The notes under the pieces were generated by a model, which was not told the origin of the DNA, made no database searches, and worked only from the letters and a program-made list of their open reading frames with translations. The position numbers and the translations under genes are program-made. Positions 46,552 to 56,791 of a DNA stretch of 64,000 bases are shown piece after piece. Numbering within the stretch: the first letter of the stretch is position 1; the number at the start of each line of letters is the position of its first letter. Source of the stretch: Ophiobolus disseminans (taxonomy: Eukaryota; Ascomycota; Dothideomycetes; Pleosporales; Phaeosphaeriaceae); the NCBI GenBank assembly GCA_010093685.1, contig MU006231.1, positions 105,928-169,927 of the forward strand, read 5' to 3'.

Positions 46552-46599
46552 CGGAGGAGGAGGAGGAGGAGGAGGAGGAGGAGGAGGAGGAGGGAGGAG
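46552..46599 (+). repeat. GGA trinucleotide microsatellite
   Basis: About 14 near-perfect GGA units directly continuing the purine tract of the motif copy at 46533-46551. It looks like slippage expansion of that tract. Confidence 0.85.
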
Positions 46600-46746
46600 A
46601 AGCAAGCATCCAAAACGGGGCAAGTCTCAACATTCGGCCCCCCACGATTTTTCACCCGGGCACTTGTGGTCCTATGAGCTGCGAGAAAAAGTCATGCTGC
46701 TTATGTGGTCCCTGCAACGAACTCTGAACTCGGAACAATCCCACTT

Positions 46747-46818
46747 GCACTGCAACTCCTAGCGCGGAGGAGGGGCTACATGAGATGACCTTCTCCTCCG
46801 CGCTAAGAATTGCAGTGC
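46747..46818. repeat. Near-perfect inverted repeat made of two motif copies
   Basis: Arms 46747-46772 and 46793-46818, 26 bases each, differ at two positions and leave a 20-base loop. The outer ends are GCACTGCAA / TTGCAGTGC and the inner ends GGAGGAG / CTCCTCC. It could fold as a hairpin in RNA or single-stranded DNA, or be a minimal element with terminal inverted repeats. Confidence 0.85.
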
Positions 46819-47103
46819 TGTGTGCCGCACTAAAGTTATTACCCAATCGAGTAGCCTCCACATCGCGAACATGACGTAGGACAGCTAGACAAAGGGTTAG
46901 CGGTGACGGGCGTTGCAACGCGGACCCTCGAGCAAAAATGTCTTGACAAGCAAGGTGACAAGCAAGGTCAGCACTGCAATTCTTAGCGCGGAGGAGGGAG
47001 GGAGCGTCGAGTGGCAAGTATCCATGATATCGTTTGTGGAGTCTCACCTGTCACAAGTGGGAACGTAGATTATGGTTGATTGCATTCTTCATTTCCACTC
47101 GGA

Positions 47104-49044
47104 CTATGCTTGCACAGGTACTTCAGCATCGACCTTACGCTTCTTCTTGCCATGGTGGCCTCGAGCTTCTACGCGTCCTTCGATCGGTAGGACTCGCGTG
47201 GCTGTGAAGAGGTAGCCTTCCGCTCCACCTCTGCTCGTCATCATTGGATGTGTCCGTTGTGGTAGAACTTGCCACTGCCTCGCTCGTGCAGTCTGTAAAC
47301 TCGGTGCGAGCAATAGTGTTGGGTTCACTGGGAAGTCGTCGTCTTCGTCGACTTCAGTCGTGCTGTCGTTGGTCTCTGCATCGTCCTCGAACTTGTGTTT
47401 CATGCCGTTCTGCTGATTAGGTGTTTGCGGTGCCGGGCCGAATTCGTGTGCAATGTACGCTGCACGGCGCTCTTTGCTGTAGTAGTCGCATAGCTCGACC
47501 AGGGGCTCGGCGTTGGGACTGTACACAACGATTTTTCCACCTCCTCGAACCAATGGCACCAACTCTTTAAGCACCGTCTTTGGATCCATAGCCGTTGCAA
47601 CGACCAAGCCATCGAAGCCGCCTGCTCTTGTCTCGTCAACCACCGTCTTCACTCGCTCCCATCTTCTCCGCTTTCGGTAGTATGTGCCTCGTTTGCTGCT
47701 TTTCATGGTTGTAAGAGCTTCTTCGCTGAAGCTCTCCGGTTCGTCGTATTGAGGATCGTCTTCGGGGTGGAGCAGGGACAGCCAGGAGATAGACTTGAGA
47801 TGCTTGTAGAGAGGGTGGGAAATGGCAGGTGCGCCATAGTCGTAGCCGAAGTACTTGAGATAGGACAGGTTGGGCTGGTTATTGGGATGGAGAACGGTGA
47901 GCGTGTTGGTCTGGGCCGACATCTGTGGAACGTGTGGTCGCGGCTGTTTTCGGGGCTGCGGTCGCGAAGAGGAGTCGTCGTTGGGCTTCGAGGGGTTTGG
48001 AGGGACCGTGGTGTCTGCGTCGGCCTCCGGCATGTCTGTATCTGTTCCGGTCGGGACAGCAGTTTCGGAAGGATCCGTGGTGCCATTTTGCTGTTGGCTC
48101 AGTGCCCTGCCAACCTCTTCGAGAGCTGCAAACTGCGTCTCTCCATCTTCTTCAGACTCGGCATCACTTTCCTCGGGATATAGTATGCCCATCCTCTCAG
48201 CCAACGCCGCTGTCACTAAACCTCCAGTGTCGTCCACCACCAGCCACCTGCCCCCGCCTATCTGACTCACTCCGTCTTCGGCCATCTGGACTCGGCTGGT
48301 TGCGGCACAGTGGATGTTCGCCCAGCTGCAAATGAGGCCCAGCAGATCCTCCCTCAGCTCCATAATCTTGTAGGCTTCCCTCTCAAGCACATACTCTGTG
48401 AGCACTCCCACGTCCATGGGCAGTGCCGTGAAGCGCTTCAGATATTTCCGCGACTTGCGCAGAGTGTATTTTGCGAGCGAAAACGACGTCTTCTCGCCCA
48501 GCGCATTGTGTGACTCCATGATCTTCGCGATGATGTCCTTGCCAGACCCTGTACCCGCCTTCTTCAGCTCTTCAATCTCCTCCATGGACAGCTTCTGTCG
48601 TGACGCATCGTCGACGGTCAAGCGGTTGTTGCGCATAATTACCTCGCCATCCTCGCCCACAATGTCATAGCCCGCACCACTGTCGGCACTCTCATCGGTC
48701 GCTTCGGCGGCTGGCGCATGTTCGCTCCCTAGGGCTTCGGCATGCAGTTCCGAGGCAGGCACCACGCGCAACGTCGTCTTCGCCCTGCCATCCTCCTTGT
48801 CGAGCAGCTCGTAGGTGAGGTAGTAAGGGCGCCCGAGGAGGAGGTTCGAGTTGAAGGCACCAAACTTGCCGAGGTTTATGCTTCTACATGACAGTCAGTC
48901 CCGCTATCTGTGGTGTGGCGCACACGGCGGGCTCACTCGGGCTCATCGTGCGACGTACGTATTCGGGGTGATTTCGACAATCTTGAAGAGGCCCGAGGGG
49001 AGTCGCAACGCAATGTGCGTATTGGGGCGGATGTAGGAGTGCAT
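47104..49044 (-). CDS. TRM6: tRNA (adenine-58-N1) methyltransferase non-catalytic subunit TRM6
   Basis: Exons 49044-48959 and 48883-47104, with a 75-base intron (GTACGT..ATGTAG), give ~621 residues. The N terminus MHSYIRPNTHIALRLPSGLFKIVEITPNT and NLGKFGAFNSNLLLGRPYYLTYEL match Gcd10/Trm6. The central LSMEEIEELKKAGTGSGKDIIAKIMESHNALGEKTSFSLAKYTLRKSRKYLKRFT is the strongest family signature. A long acidic, low-complexity insert (TDTDMPEADADTTVPPNPSKP) precedes the C-terminal Rossmann-like half with the degenerate methyltransferase fold (FDGLVVATAMDPKTVLKELVPLVRGGGKIVVYSP). It pairs with catalytic Trm61 in the nucleus to methylate A58 of tRNAs, including initiator tRNA. Divergent from the MINDY gene. 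Confidence 0.92.
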
Positions 49045-49510
49045 TGCGCCGTCACAGTGTGGGCCGCTCTTTGTGTAAGTGTCACCGTGCCATATGCGAC
49101 TTCCGAAAGTAATGTTGTGATGTCGGATCCGAGCCGGTGATGTTGAGCTGCTATGGTGAAGCTGGTCGCGACTTTTTTCTGATTCGGTGGCTGTCCCTGC
49201 AGATGATTGGCGGTCCCCAGCGGCGGGTGGCGCAGTGTGGCTGAGCTTCCCGTTGCAGCGTCGTCATACCCATCCGCTTGCCTCGCGTCCGCAGCCGTGC
49301 TGGAGCCGCGTACAGGGCCGCATAAGCCTGTACACGCCGCCACACGCCCATGTTACCTGTCTTTTGCGGCACCTATTCATCTGCGTCCCTCACACCTCTT
49401 CTTCCCTTCACGGACACGACACGCAAAGCTCCAAGCACCTGCCACGACACGCGAACGGGCAGCCTGGAGCACTCTGCGACACTCTGACCACCGACACCAC
49501 CAACGACGCC
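49045..49510. promoter_or_regulatory. Divergent promoter TRM6 / MINDY, 466 bases
   Basis: Separates the two start codons. The plus-strand frame stays open upstream of ATG 49511 but has no earlier in-frame ATG, so this stretch is probably 5' leader and promoter. Confidence 0.45.
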
Positions 49511-52303
49511 ATGGTCCTGCGGAAAGAAGAGCCAGAGATGCAGGCCGGACTCGTGCCAGCACCCCTCTCCCACGCAAACCCGCCATATCCCACATCGCCG
49601 CTCGACGAGCATCCGCCCGCCGCGCCTTCCTCGTCTGCCAACTCGCCCTACGCACTGGACCCCAACAAAGCTCCGGCTTTCAACATCAAGACACCCGCTC
49701 CTGCAGCAAACACGCAGGGAGCCAGGCACGACGATGATTCAGACTTTAGTGACGACGAATGGAACCGCTCCGACGACGACGACTTCGAGGAGGTCGACGC
49801 CAAGGACGTGCCAGATGCCCTGAGGCCCGCTGGAGGGAAGGCGCCGGCCACCGGCAATGCCCTGCCGGACTCGCTGAGGCCGGGCCCACCAGCCGGCATT
49901 CCCATCAAGCGGTCCATCGAGAACATCTCGCCAATGCCCACCGGCGCGAGCTCTGCCTCTTTTGGCGCAATGAGCGCCGTCTCCGAGCAGTCGAATGGCT
50001 CCATCCCACTGCAGACCAACAATCCCTATCTCAAGGCGCAGCAGACAGGCCAGAGCAACTGGGGTGGAGAGAGCAGCCAGCAGATATGGGGAGAGTCTCC
50101 AGCAGAGCATGCCAAGTATGACCCGGTGGAGCTCCCCGCATACCAGACGCCCACCACGCCGTCCCATGACATGTCGAACCTCAACCTACACGGCAACACT
50201 CCTCCATTCCCTCGCGCAAAATCACCAGATCAGCCGCCTGTCATCGCCGTAAATTCACCTACGCCCCTGACTTCTCCGCAATCCGCCCACCCTCCTTCGC
50301 ACTCGGAGTCTATTGGTGCCAACCCTTGGGGGCCGGGTGCAGACGTATCAGTCTTTGACAATCCCTCCAGCGCTCATAACCTACCCCAAGGCCATCAATA
50401 TCCGCTTGCCAACCAAGCATGGGGAGAGCAACAGAATTGGGACCCCAGCGCCCAGGCGCCCAAGCAGCAAGCCGCTCCTCCTTTCCAAGAGCCGTCCACA
50501 CAGACAGACCAAGAAAGACATCACGAACCGCATTCCTATCCCCTCGAACCGACATCATCCACCAACCCGTTCGTCTCACCGCTGCCGGTACCCCCATTGG
50601 AAGAACAGCCTCCAGCGTTGCCGCCGCGGCGGTCGCAGGAGGACAATGCGCATACCATCCCCCGACGCCCACTAGACACAAGCATTGGCTCCACTTCTAC
50701 TCCCGGCCCTGAGTCGCCCAACACCAGGATGAACAGACAGCGGAAGGAACATTACCAGATCAAGCATATCAGGTGGCACGATGTCAATAAGCCGGGCATT
50801 CGTACCTCACCCATCCTGACACAGAACTTGAATGGGCCCTGTCCGTTACTTGCCTTGGTCAATGCGCTTGTGCTTTCGACTCCCTCGGGCATCGAAACAG
50901 CTCTAGTGGAGACGCTGCGAACGAGAGAACAAGTCAGTCTGGGCCTACTCCTCGATGCCGTCTTCGATGAGCTCATGTCGGGCCGCCGCGGTACTGCCGC
51001 GCAAGAACTGCCTGACGTGAGCGATTTGTACAAGTTCTTACTTGCACTGCATACAGGGCTCAACGTCAATCCACTGTTCGTGCCTGAGACAGAGGCGGGA
51101 AATGGCAACGCGATGCTGACAAGCCACCCCGATGGAAGGACTGGAGGCTTCGAGAACACGCCGGATATGAAGTTGTATCGCACGTTCAACATCCCCTTGC
51201 TGCACGGATGGCTTCCCGAGGCCGATTCCGAGGCTCATGCTGCCTTCAACCGAGTCGCAAAGTCATACGATACGTCACAATATGTCCAGTTCCAAGAAGA
51301 GGAGCTCGACGCAAAGCTGCAATCCGGAGAGCCGTTGACCATGGACGAGCAGCAGATGTTCACGGATATCCATGCCATTAAGGAGTTCCTCGGCCAATGG
51401 CCTACGCAATTGACAGATCACGGCTTGAACGTTATGAGGGACAGCATCCAGCAAGGTCAAGTCGCTATCCTGTTCAGAAACGACCACTTCTCGACACTGT
51501 TTAAGGATCCGCGTACGGATAAGCTTCTTACGTTGGTGACCGACCAAGGCTACTCCGGCCACGACGAGATCGTGTGGGAGTCTCTTGTCGATGTCAACGG
51601 CCAGGGCAGCGAGCTCTATTCTGGCGACTTCCGACCTGTCGGCAACAACAGCATGTCACCCCAGCAGAGCCAGCAGGAACCCAGCCTCATTGACACTGGC
51701 GACAGTCAAGGATGGAATACCGTGCAAGGTCGTCGCGGTAATCAGCAATCCTCCTCAATACAAGCAGTTTCCGAATCCACTGAGCCCGCCTCATCCCACC
51801 AGCTCAGCAAGGCAGAACAAGAAGACCACGACCTCGCTCTGGCTCTTCAGCTCCAAGAAGAAGAGGAAGACCGTGAGCGCCGCGAAACCGCCCAACGCAA
51901 TCGCGACAACCAAGCCTCCATGTCTACCATCGCAGCGCAATCCGACATCCGCCCCAATAACCGCCGCGCGTCTCGAGGTGAGACCCCGCCCGTCATCCCG
52001 CCGCGCCGCAACAACGTCACAACCCACCGTCCCGCAACCGACCCTGCGCCACCTCCAACGTACGAAGAGGCGTCGACCAGACCGCAGTACCATCCGCCCC
52101 AAGGACACCCAGCGAGTGCGCATGCCCCATTGACGCCTCAGGGAAGTGCATATCAAGCTACAGGCGGTGTGCTTCCCCCTCGACGCTCGTCTGGACGCCC
52201 GCTACCGAGTCCAGGTATCCCAGGACGCCTTGGGCGGAGGCAGAGTGCCGGAGCCGCGCAGAACCCGAATGGGGAGGAGAGGGAGAGGTGTGTTGTGATG
52301 TAA
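49511..52303 (+). CDS. MINDY-family deubiquitinase with C-terminal CaaX box
   Basis: A single exon. ATG 49511 (MVLRKEEPEMQ) is the first in-frame ATG, giving 930 residues. Residues 1-410 are Pro/Gln/Ser-rich and probably disordered, with an acidic patch (DDDSDFSDDEW). The MINDY catalytic domain spans ~413-700: oxyanion Gln438 and nucleophile Cys444 in QNLNGPCPLLALVNAL, and His659 in FRNDHFSTL. The family trims K48-linked polyubiquitin. A ubiquitin-binding MIU-like helix follows (EDHDLALALQLQEEEED, ~770). The tail is basic and Pro-rich and ends CVVM, a CaaX-type prenylation signal, so membrane attachment is predicted. No signal peptide. Confidence 0.92.
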   Translation: MVLRKEEPEMQAGLVPAPLSHANPPYPTSPLDEHPPAAPSSSANSPYALDPNKAPAFNIKTPAPAANTQGARHDDDSDFSDDEWNRSDDDDFEEVDAKDVPDALRPAGGKAPATGNALPDSLRPGPPAGIPIKRSIENISPMPTGASSASFGAMSAVSEQSNGSIPLQTNNPYLKAQQTGQSNWGGESSQQIWGESPAEHAKYDPVELPAYQTPTTPSHDMSNLNLHGNTPPFPRAKSPDQPPVIAVNSPTPLTSPQSAHPPSHSESIGANPWGPGADVSVFDNPSSAHNLPQGHQYPLANQAWGEQQNWDPSAQAPKQQAAPPFQEPSTQTDQERHHEPHSYPLEPTSSTNPFVSPLPVPPLEEQPPALPPRRSQEDNAHTIPRRPLDTSIGSTSTPGPESPNTRMNRQRKEHYQIKHIRWHDVNKPGIRTSPILTQNLNGPCPLLALVNALVLSTPSGIETALVETLRTREQVSLGLLLDAVFDELMSGRRGTAAQELPDVSDLYKFLLALHTGLNVNPLFVPETEAGNGNAMLTSHPDGRTGGFENTPDMKLYRTFNIPLLHGWLPEADSEAHAAFNRVAKSYDTSQYVQFQEEELDAKLQSGEPLTMDEQQMFTDIHAIKEFLGQWPTQLTDHGLNVMRDSIQQGQVAILFRNDHFSTLFKDPRTDKLLTLVTDQGYSGHDEIVWESLVDVNGQGSELYSGDFRPVGNNSMSPQQSQQEPSLIDTGDSQGWNTVQGRRGNQQSSSIQAVSESTEPASSHQLSKAEQEDHDLALALQLQEEEEDRERRETAQRNRDNQASMSTIAAQSDIRPNNRRASRGETPPVIPPRRNNVTTHRPATDPAPPPTYEEASTRPQYHPPQGHPASAHAPLTPQGSAYQATGGVLPPRRSSGRPLPSPGIPGRLGRRQSAGAAQNPNGEERERCVVM

Positions 52304-53211
52304 ACGCATCGCATCAAGAGGGTCTGAAGATGGCTTTTTGTTTATGGCTATGGCGTTTAGAGACGTGGCTGATACCCTGTTATCGTTTCCTTTGCGATGT
52401 GGCGTTTGCTGAGTGGGGAGTTATATATTACTCTAGGTGTACAATAGGACTATTTTCACGTTGCGTCTAGTGTTAATCAGCCTGTTTCTGGGTGTCTTGC
52501 TCTTCGTGCCATGCCTTGCTCATCACTCCAACCAAAAACTGTACAAAGTGTGCCACTTTTACTCACGCTTAGTTTAGTAAGAAGACGCGCATCAGTCGAC
52601 ATCAAACACCCAGGCAAGTTTGTCGCGCATCGCTTTCCAGAATACTTGCTTCAACATGCGCAGAGCAAGTTGCGAAACTTCCGTCCGCGTGCGTAGGATG
52701 TTGGACGTGTGATGGTAGCGATACATCGAAGTTACTTGTATGTTTCATGGAAGCGGCAATTTACGCGATGCTCACAGTTGAGATTGAGATTGAGACAGAG
52801 ATCTCACTTTTGACTATGTGTGGATTGTTCGTAGTTAATTGCATTTTCCATATACACGTTTGGCGTGCGGGAGGGGAAGTTGTGCGATGAAGAAGTCCCA
52901 TGCCATCGTGGTTCGAAGGTTGTTTGATACCGTGAGGTGGTGTATTGCTGTTGGTCGTGTAGGTGTTTCGAGTGTGATGGGTGAGATGAAATGGGTATAT
53001 TAAGTGGTTGTCGTGCTGGTGTTGTAGGAAAGTTTGTCGAGCGTCAACCATGGTATGCAAACGAGGGATGTCCCTGTATATTCAGGCCCTTTTTCTTCAG
53101 CTAAGATTCAGACTAACTTTCGAGTTGAGATTTAGACGCATTGTTCCAGCTGAGATTTAAAGTGTGCAACCCTTCGAAATTCACCCCGATAGAAAAATTG
53201 AGACTCCAAAC
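52304..53211. other. Intergenic, about 900 bases
   Basis: No gene seen. Contains a GAGATTGAGATTGAGA-type short repeat near 52780-52800. Confidence 0.45.
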
Positions 53212-53976
53212 ATGGCATCACAAGACGCGCATCCACTCGGCACCTTATCCGTCCTCCCTTCAGAAATGCGCGAAAGTATCTGGTCCTTTGTCTCCAGCGA
53301 TACATTGATTTTACACAACGCTCCAGCCTCAGCAACCACTTGGATCCCACTGCTCCACTGCTCCAAGCTGCTGCGCCAAGAACTCGTCACCGCCATCAAG
53401 CACGACATACGAGGAAAACTTCGCTCGCCCGAAGCACTCACACAACTCATATCCTCAGGGATTACACTCCCACGCCTCATGAGGTTGAGGTTCTTCATTA
53501 ACACCAATATCCACCGGTACACCCGGCAATTCCACCCCAACGGGGAGTTCAACACATCACGAACCAGCACGACCAAAGCCAGCGACAAAGCTGCACGCAT
53601 CGCCAATATCAGCGCATGGAACACATCCCTTCTGCGCCTCCCCAAAGCCACACATGCGCAGACGCTCGTCCTCGATCTGCACCAATACACCGAGAAGCGC
53701 GAAGACTTCCCCTTCCTCGAGTTCTGGCAATTTGTGCGAAGACTGGCGACGCGGGAACAAATCAAAACGAAGGGAAGGTGCGATATCGTCGTGGACGCAC
53801 CGATGAGCTTGTTGGAGCTGCTTTTTAGCGGGCGTGGGGCGCCGAAGTGGGTGGCGCCGTATCGGAGGGTTGGTAAAGATTTTTACTTGCAGCCGATTCA
53901 GATAAACGATTGGGGTGCGTCTGAATGGAGAGGAGAGCGAGGTGTGTTGCGGGCGAGGGGTTCGGGTGGGAGCTGA
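53212..53976 (+). CDS. Hypothetical protein, 254 aa
   Basis: A single exon; ATG 53212 (MASQDAHPLGTLSVLPSEMRESIWSFV) looks better than the upstream 53164. The first 25-30 residues resemble the LP..E.R..IW/Y segment that opens many fungal F-box-like and 2EXR-type proteins, and are followed by LLHCSKLLRQELVTAI. The rest is alpha/beta with no catalytic motif (RLRFFINTNIHRYTRQF, THAQTLVLDLHQY). The C terminus is Gly/Arg-rich. No signal peptide or membrane helix. A substrate adaptor role is possible but weakly supported. Confidence 0.6.
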   Translation: MASQDAHPLGTLSVLPSEMRESIWSFVSSDTLILHNAPASATTWIPLLHCSKLLRQELVTAIKHDIRGKLRSPEALTQLISSGITLPRLMRLRFFINTNIHRYTRQFHPNGEFNTSRTSTTKASDKAARIANISAWNTSLLRLPKATHAQTLVLDLHQYTEKREDFPFLEFWQFVRRLATREQIKTKGRCDIVVDAPMSLLELLFSGRGAPKWVAPYRRVGKDFYLQPIQINDWGASEWRGERGVLRARGSGGS

Positions 53977-54187
53977 GGTGGATGCGGAGGAGAAGAATTT
54001 GGTCTGAGATCTTGGTCGTATGGGGCGGTTGGAGCATGTGTGCTGTGAGTTGGGTCGTCCGACAGATTGTGTAGTAGAACGGGGAGCAACGTGTTTTGTG
54101 TTAGTTTTGGCGGGAATGGTCATGCTCTGGTAGTGTTTTCCAATTGGTTCCCGGATTGGTGCAGCTCCAGCGGGAAAAGTCTTCCGA

Positions 54188-56127
54188 TTATAGAATGTAT
54201 ACTCGACTCGGGTCGTCATAGTAATGATGCGGAGCAGTCACACCTTCCCGATGCACCACGTTGTGAATCATGTTCCAGGCTTGCATACGCAGCATCAGCA
54301 TCCACCACGCCTCTTCGATGTCGGGCTCCAGAGCACCATTGCAAGGTGTGGAAAAGGCTCCAATTTGTGCGACACGCCCGTACCCTCCAAAACGTGTAGG
54401 GTTCAGTGAAGCGACAATTTTTTCCAGATTCTCAGCATACAAGAAAGCTCGTTCAGTAAAGATGGGGTCGCCTTGATATAGGGTGTTGCCACGTGGAATC
54501 CGTGGTCGGGGTTGATTGCGTCCGGTGCGTATGTTTTCATCAGCCTGGTTGAGCGACTGACTGTTGACGTTGATATGTGCTCGTATGAGAGCTTCGTAGA
54601 ACGAGTCAGAGAATTGGCCGAAATAGGACATGGTTTGGTCGAGGATCGACTCATAGTACGTTATTTCCGGTATAGCCACTCGATGATCACTCTCGCAACC
54701 ATAGAAGGCGAACCCCGGCTCCTTCGAAGCCCACTCTTCGTAAAGATCTAGGGGCTGCTTGTGTGGTTGGACAGGTGTGCGGATCCGATTTCGCAAGTAC
54801 CACCTCCACACAGCGCGGCTTTCAGGTCGTCCTCCCATCGGGTTGATCTGTATGGGAAAAGGACTTTCCACAATGTTAACGTAAATATTTGGAAGTACGA
54901 GGTTATCTGTCCAAAGACCTAATAGGTCTGCAAAGCTAGGTAGTATATGAGCAGAGTGCTTGTGTGTGAGACTTTGCTGCAAAATGAAACGTGTGTCTTC
55001 GTCGAGCTGTAGTATGTCGAATGCCCTGCTAATCTGAGTAATGACTGGCAGTCTTGTGTCCCTTAAATGTAGGTCTGCCAGCCTACGACCTCTGGGCAGA
55101 TGAACTCCAGGCAATATCCCACATGCCATCTGTTAATGATAAGCAAGTGCATTGACGAGGATGTGGATACTCATACTTTATCTGCCTTTCGAGAAGGTAT
55201 TCGAAGCAGTACAGAATAGGCGTCACTATATCGTGCTCCGTCTAGATAAAGACTGGTGCTGAGGTCTCGTAAAGGCCGCATGCCCAGGCTTGACCCATTA
55301 CTATTATATTCGACAACAAGGCCAAGGCCACGTACTCGTGATGTCGAGATACTTCGGCCGTTTCCAGATGCACGCACAATCGCTTCGTCTGGCTTCAACT
55401 CCACCCAATTCATGCCCAGACGATGTACCAAAGAAATTATGCATCCGATTGTTGTGCTAGCGACTGGCCGCACCATCTCGGGTGGCATAAAGTCCCAGGA
55501 TCGAGTCTTACGAGTGAAGCACACAAGTGAAGCCTTCTCCAATCCGAAGTTACGGAGTTCATGTCCCTCTGTGGGCCTGTCCGCTAGAAGTTGCAGACTT
55601 TCTTCGAACATAACGCATTGGCTTCTGTATATATCGTTGATTAGGGAGATCCACGTAACGGTTTCTTCTGTGTCTAAGTCGTATTTGCTTGATGAGACGA
55701 GCAATCGGCAGGTCATCGAGGTGCCAACGAGCCCGACTGGAGTGGCGGCGGAGCACAAGGAGCGCGCAGGATTCACAAAAATTCTTGGCATTAGATAACC
55801 ATTTCCGTCCTTTAGTTTGGAGGTCCACACTCGATTCGGGGAGGGGCCAACGATGTCCAAGTGAGGCGTCGTCACCCTGACCTCGAATCGAAAGGAACTC
55901 CTATACAATGTCAGGTCCTGACAATGTGACGGCAGTAATACTAAACCCTACCACCTAAATCGCAACTGTACGAGTTCAGACCATTCGCCAATAACCGAGG
56001 CCTGGCACCTGCGCAGTCCATCTGCGGTAGCGAAGAGTTGCTGCAGAAGCTGCCCACATGCGATAATAAACGCTGAAATCGCGATAACCAGGGCTGCTGT
56101 AGCGACGCTCGCATCATTGGTAGACAT
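54188..56127 (-). CDS. Modin-like fungal protein
   Basis: Exons 56127-55955, 55900-55177 and 55129-54188 join in phase to ~612 residues. It starts MSTNDASVATAALVIAISAF with one hydrophobic helix (ALVIAISAFIIACGQLLQQLFA), then ATADGLRRCQASVIGEWSELVQLRFR, a signature of fungal proteins annotated as modin. The remainder is a large soluble region with TVTWISLINDIYRSQ, RKTRSWDFMPPEMVRPVASTTIGCIISLVHRLGM and a C-terminal acidic/aromatic part (FERAFLYAENLEKIVASLNPTRFGGYGR-like, ending PHHYYDDPSRVYIL). The biochemical role of the family is not established. Likely anchored in an internal membrane by the N-terminal helix. The family name is given from memory of its N-terminal pattern. Confidence 0.7.
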
Positions 56128-56560
56128 TGGCCTGGGAGCTCAAGACGGCGATGGAGGGCTGACAAGAGAGAGAATGTGGAGACCAGGCTGAAGTTTGGGG
56201 TGGAAGGCGCCGTCTTATACGCCTGCTTGCTTACGGTAGCCATCGTCCACCGCTCACACTCATTGACTGAACGTAGATGTTTGAAAAACCTTGGGGTAAT
56301 AAAAGTTGTGGAGTGGAGTTGCTATCGTTAACGTGCATGGGCGAAGTAAGATGTGGAGGTTGACTGAAGTCTGCCAGCTCGGGAAGTCACGGACTCCGAA
56401 GCCGCTCCACTGAGGGGTAACTTCATGACACCCCACCTTACCGTGACGCATGCCACGTATGTCAAAATCATATTCGTGGAACTCCGATAAGAAAGGAGAT
56501 TGCCTCAATTTAGTAATGGGTATATGAAATAGCTAAGTTGTAAGATTTTTATAATCTATC
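56128..56560. other. Intergenic, 433 bases
   Basis: Upstream of the modin-like gene and the tRNA gene. Nothing recognised beyond a T-rich stretch before the tRNA. Confidence 0.4.
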
Positions 56561-56646
56561 GCGACGATAGTTTAGGGGTAGAATTCAAGCTTCCCATGTC
56601 ATTGCATAGTCTGCTTGAGGTCCGAGTTCGAGTCTCGGTCGTCGCA
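56561..56646 (+). tRNA. tRNA-Gly (anticodon CCC) with a 15-base intron
   Basis: Acceptor arms GCGACGA (56561-56567) and TCGTCGC (56639-56645) pair perfectly, with discriminator A56646. The D arm is GTTT/GAAT with loop AGGGGTA. The anticodon stem CAAGC/GCTTG closes loop TTCCCA..T with anticodon CCC at 56593-56595. The T arm is CCGAG TTCGAGT CTCGG. An intron 56597-56611 sits after position 37, the canonical site. The mature length is 71 bases, usual for Gly. The internal A and B boxes are intact and a T run follows. Confidence 0.9.
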
Positions 56647-56791
56647 TCTAATTTTGGATGATGTTTTTGCCTATGAGAGGGAGGTTGGAAGGTTTTCTTT
56701 TTGGAGAGTTGGATATATATGCCCATATTGAGATCAGATGGTTTCGGGTGATTGAACTCTAAACAATCTTTTTGCAGTACAGCGCATGTGA

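Larger units (their letters stand above)
45708..46988. repeat. Right cluster of the 19-base motif, 7 copies in both orientations
   Basis: Plus-strand copies: 45708-45726, 45780-45798, 46326-46343 (18 bases) and 46801-46819. Minus-strand copies: 46533-46551, 46746-46764 and 46970-46988. In most copies the CGCTA end abuts a purine/pyrimidine tract (GCGGAGGAGG or its complement). The copy at 45780 shares the prefix CTCGTCCACGCTA with the left-cluster copy at 23452. Confidence 0.75.
45572..47103. other. 1.5-kb gene-poor repeat block
   Basis: No convincing gene. It carries 7 copies of the 19-base motif, a second-repeat fragment, a GGA microsatellite and a strong inverted repeat. It forms the right border of the terpenoid cluster region. 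Confidence 0.55.
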
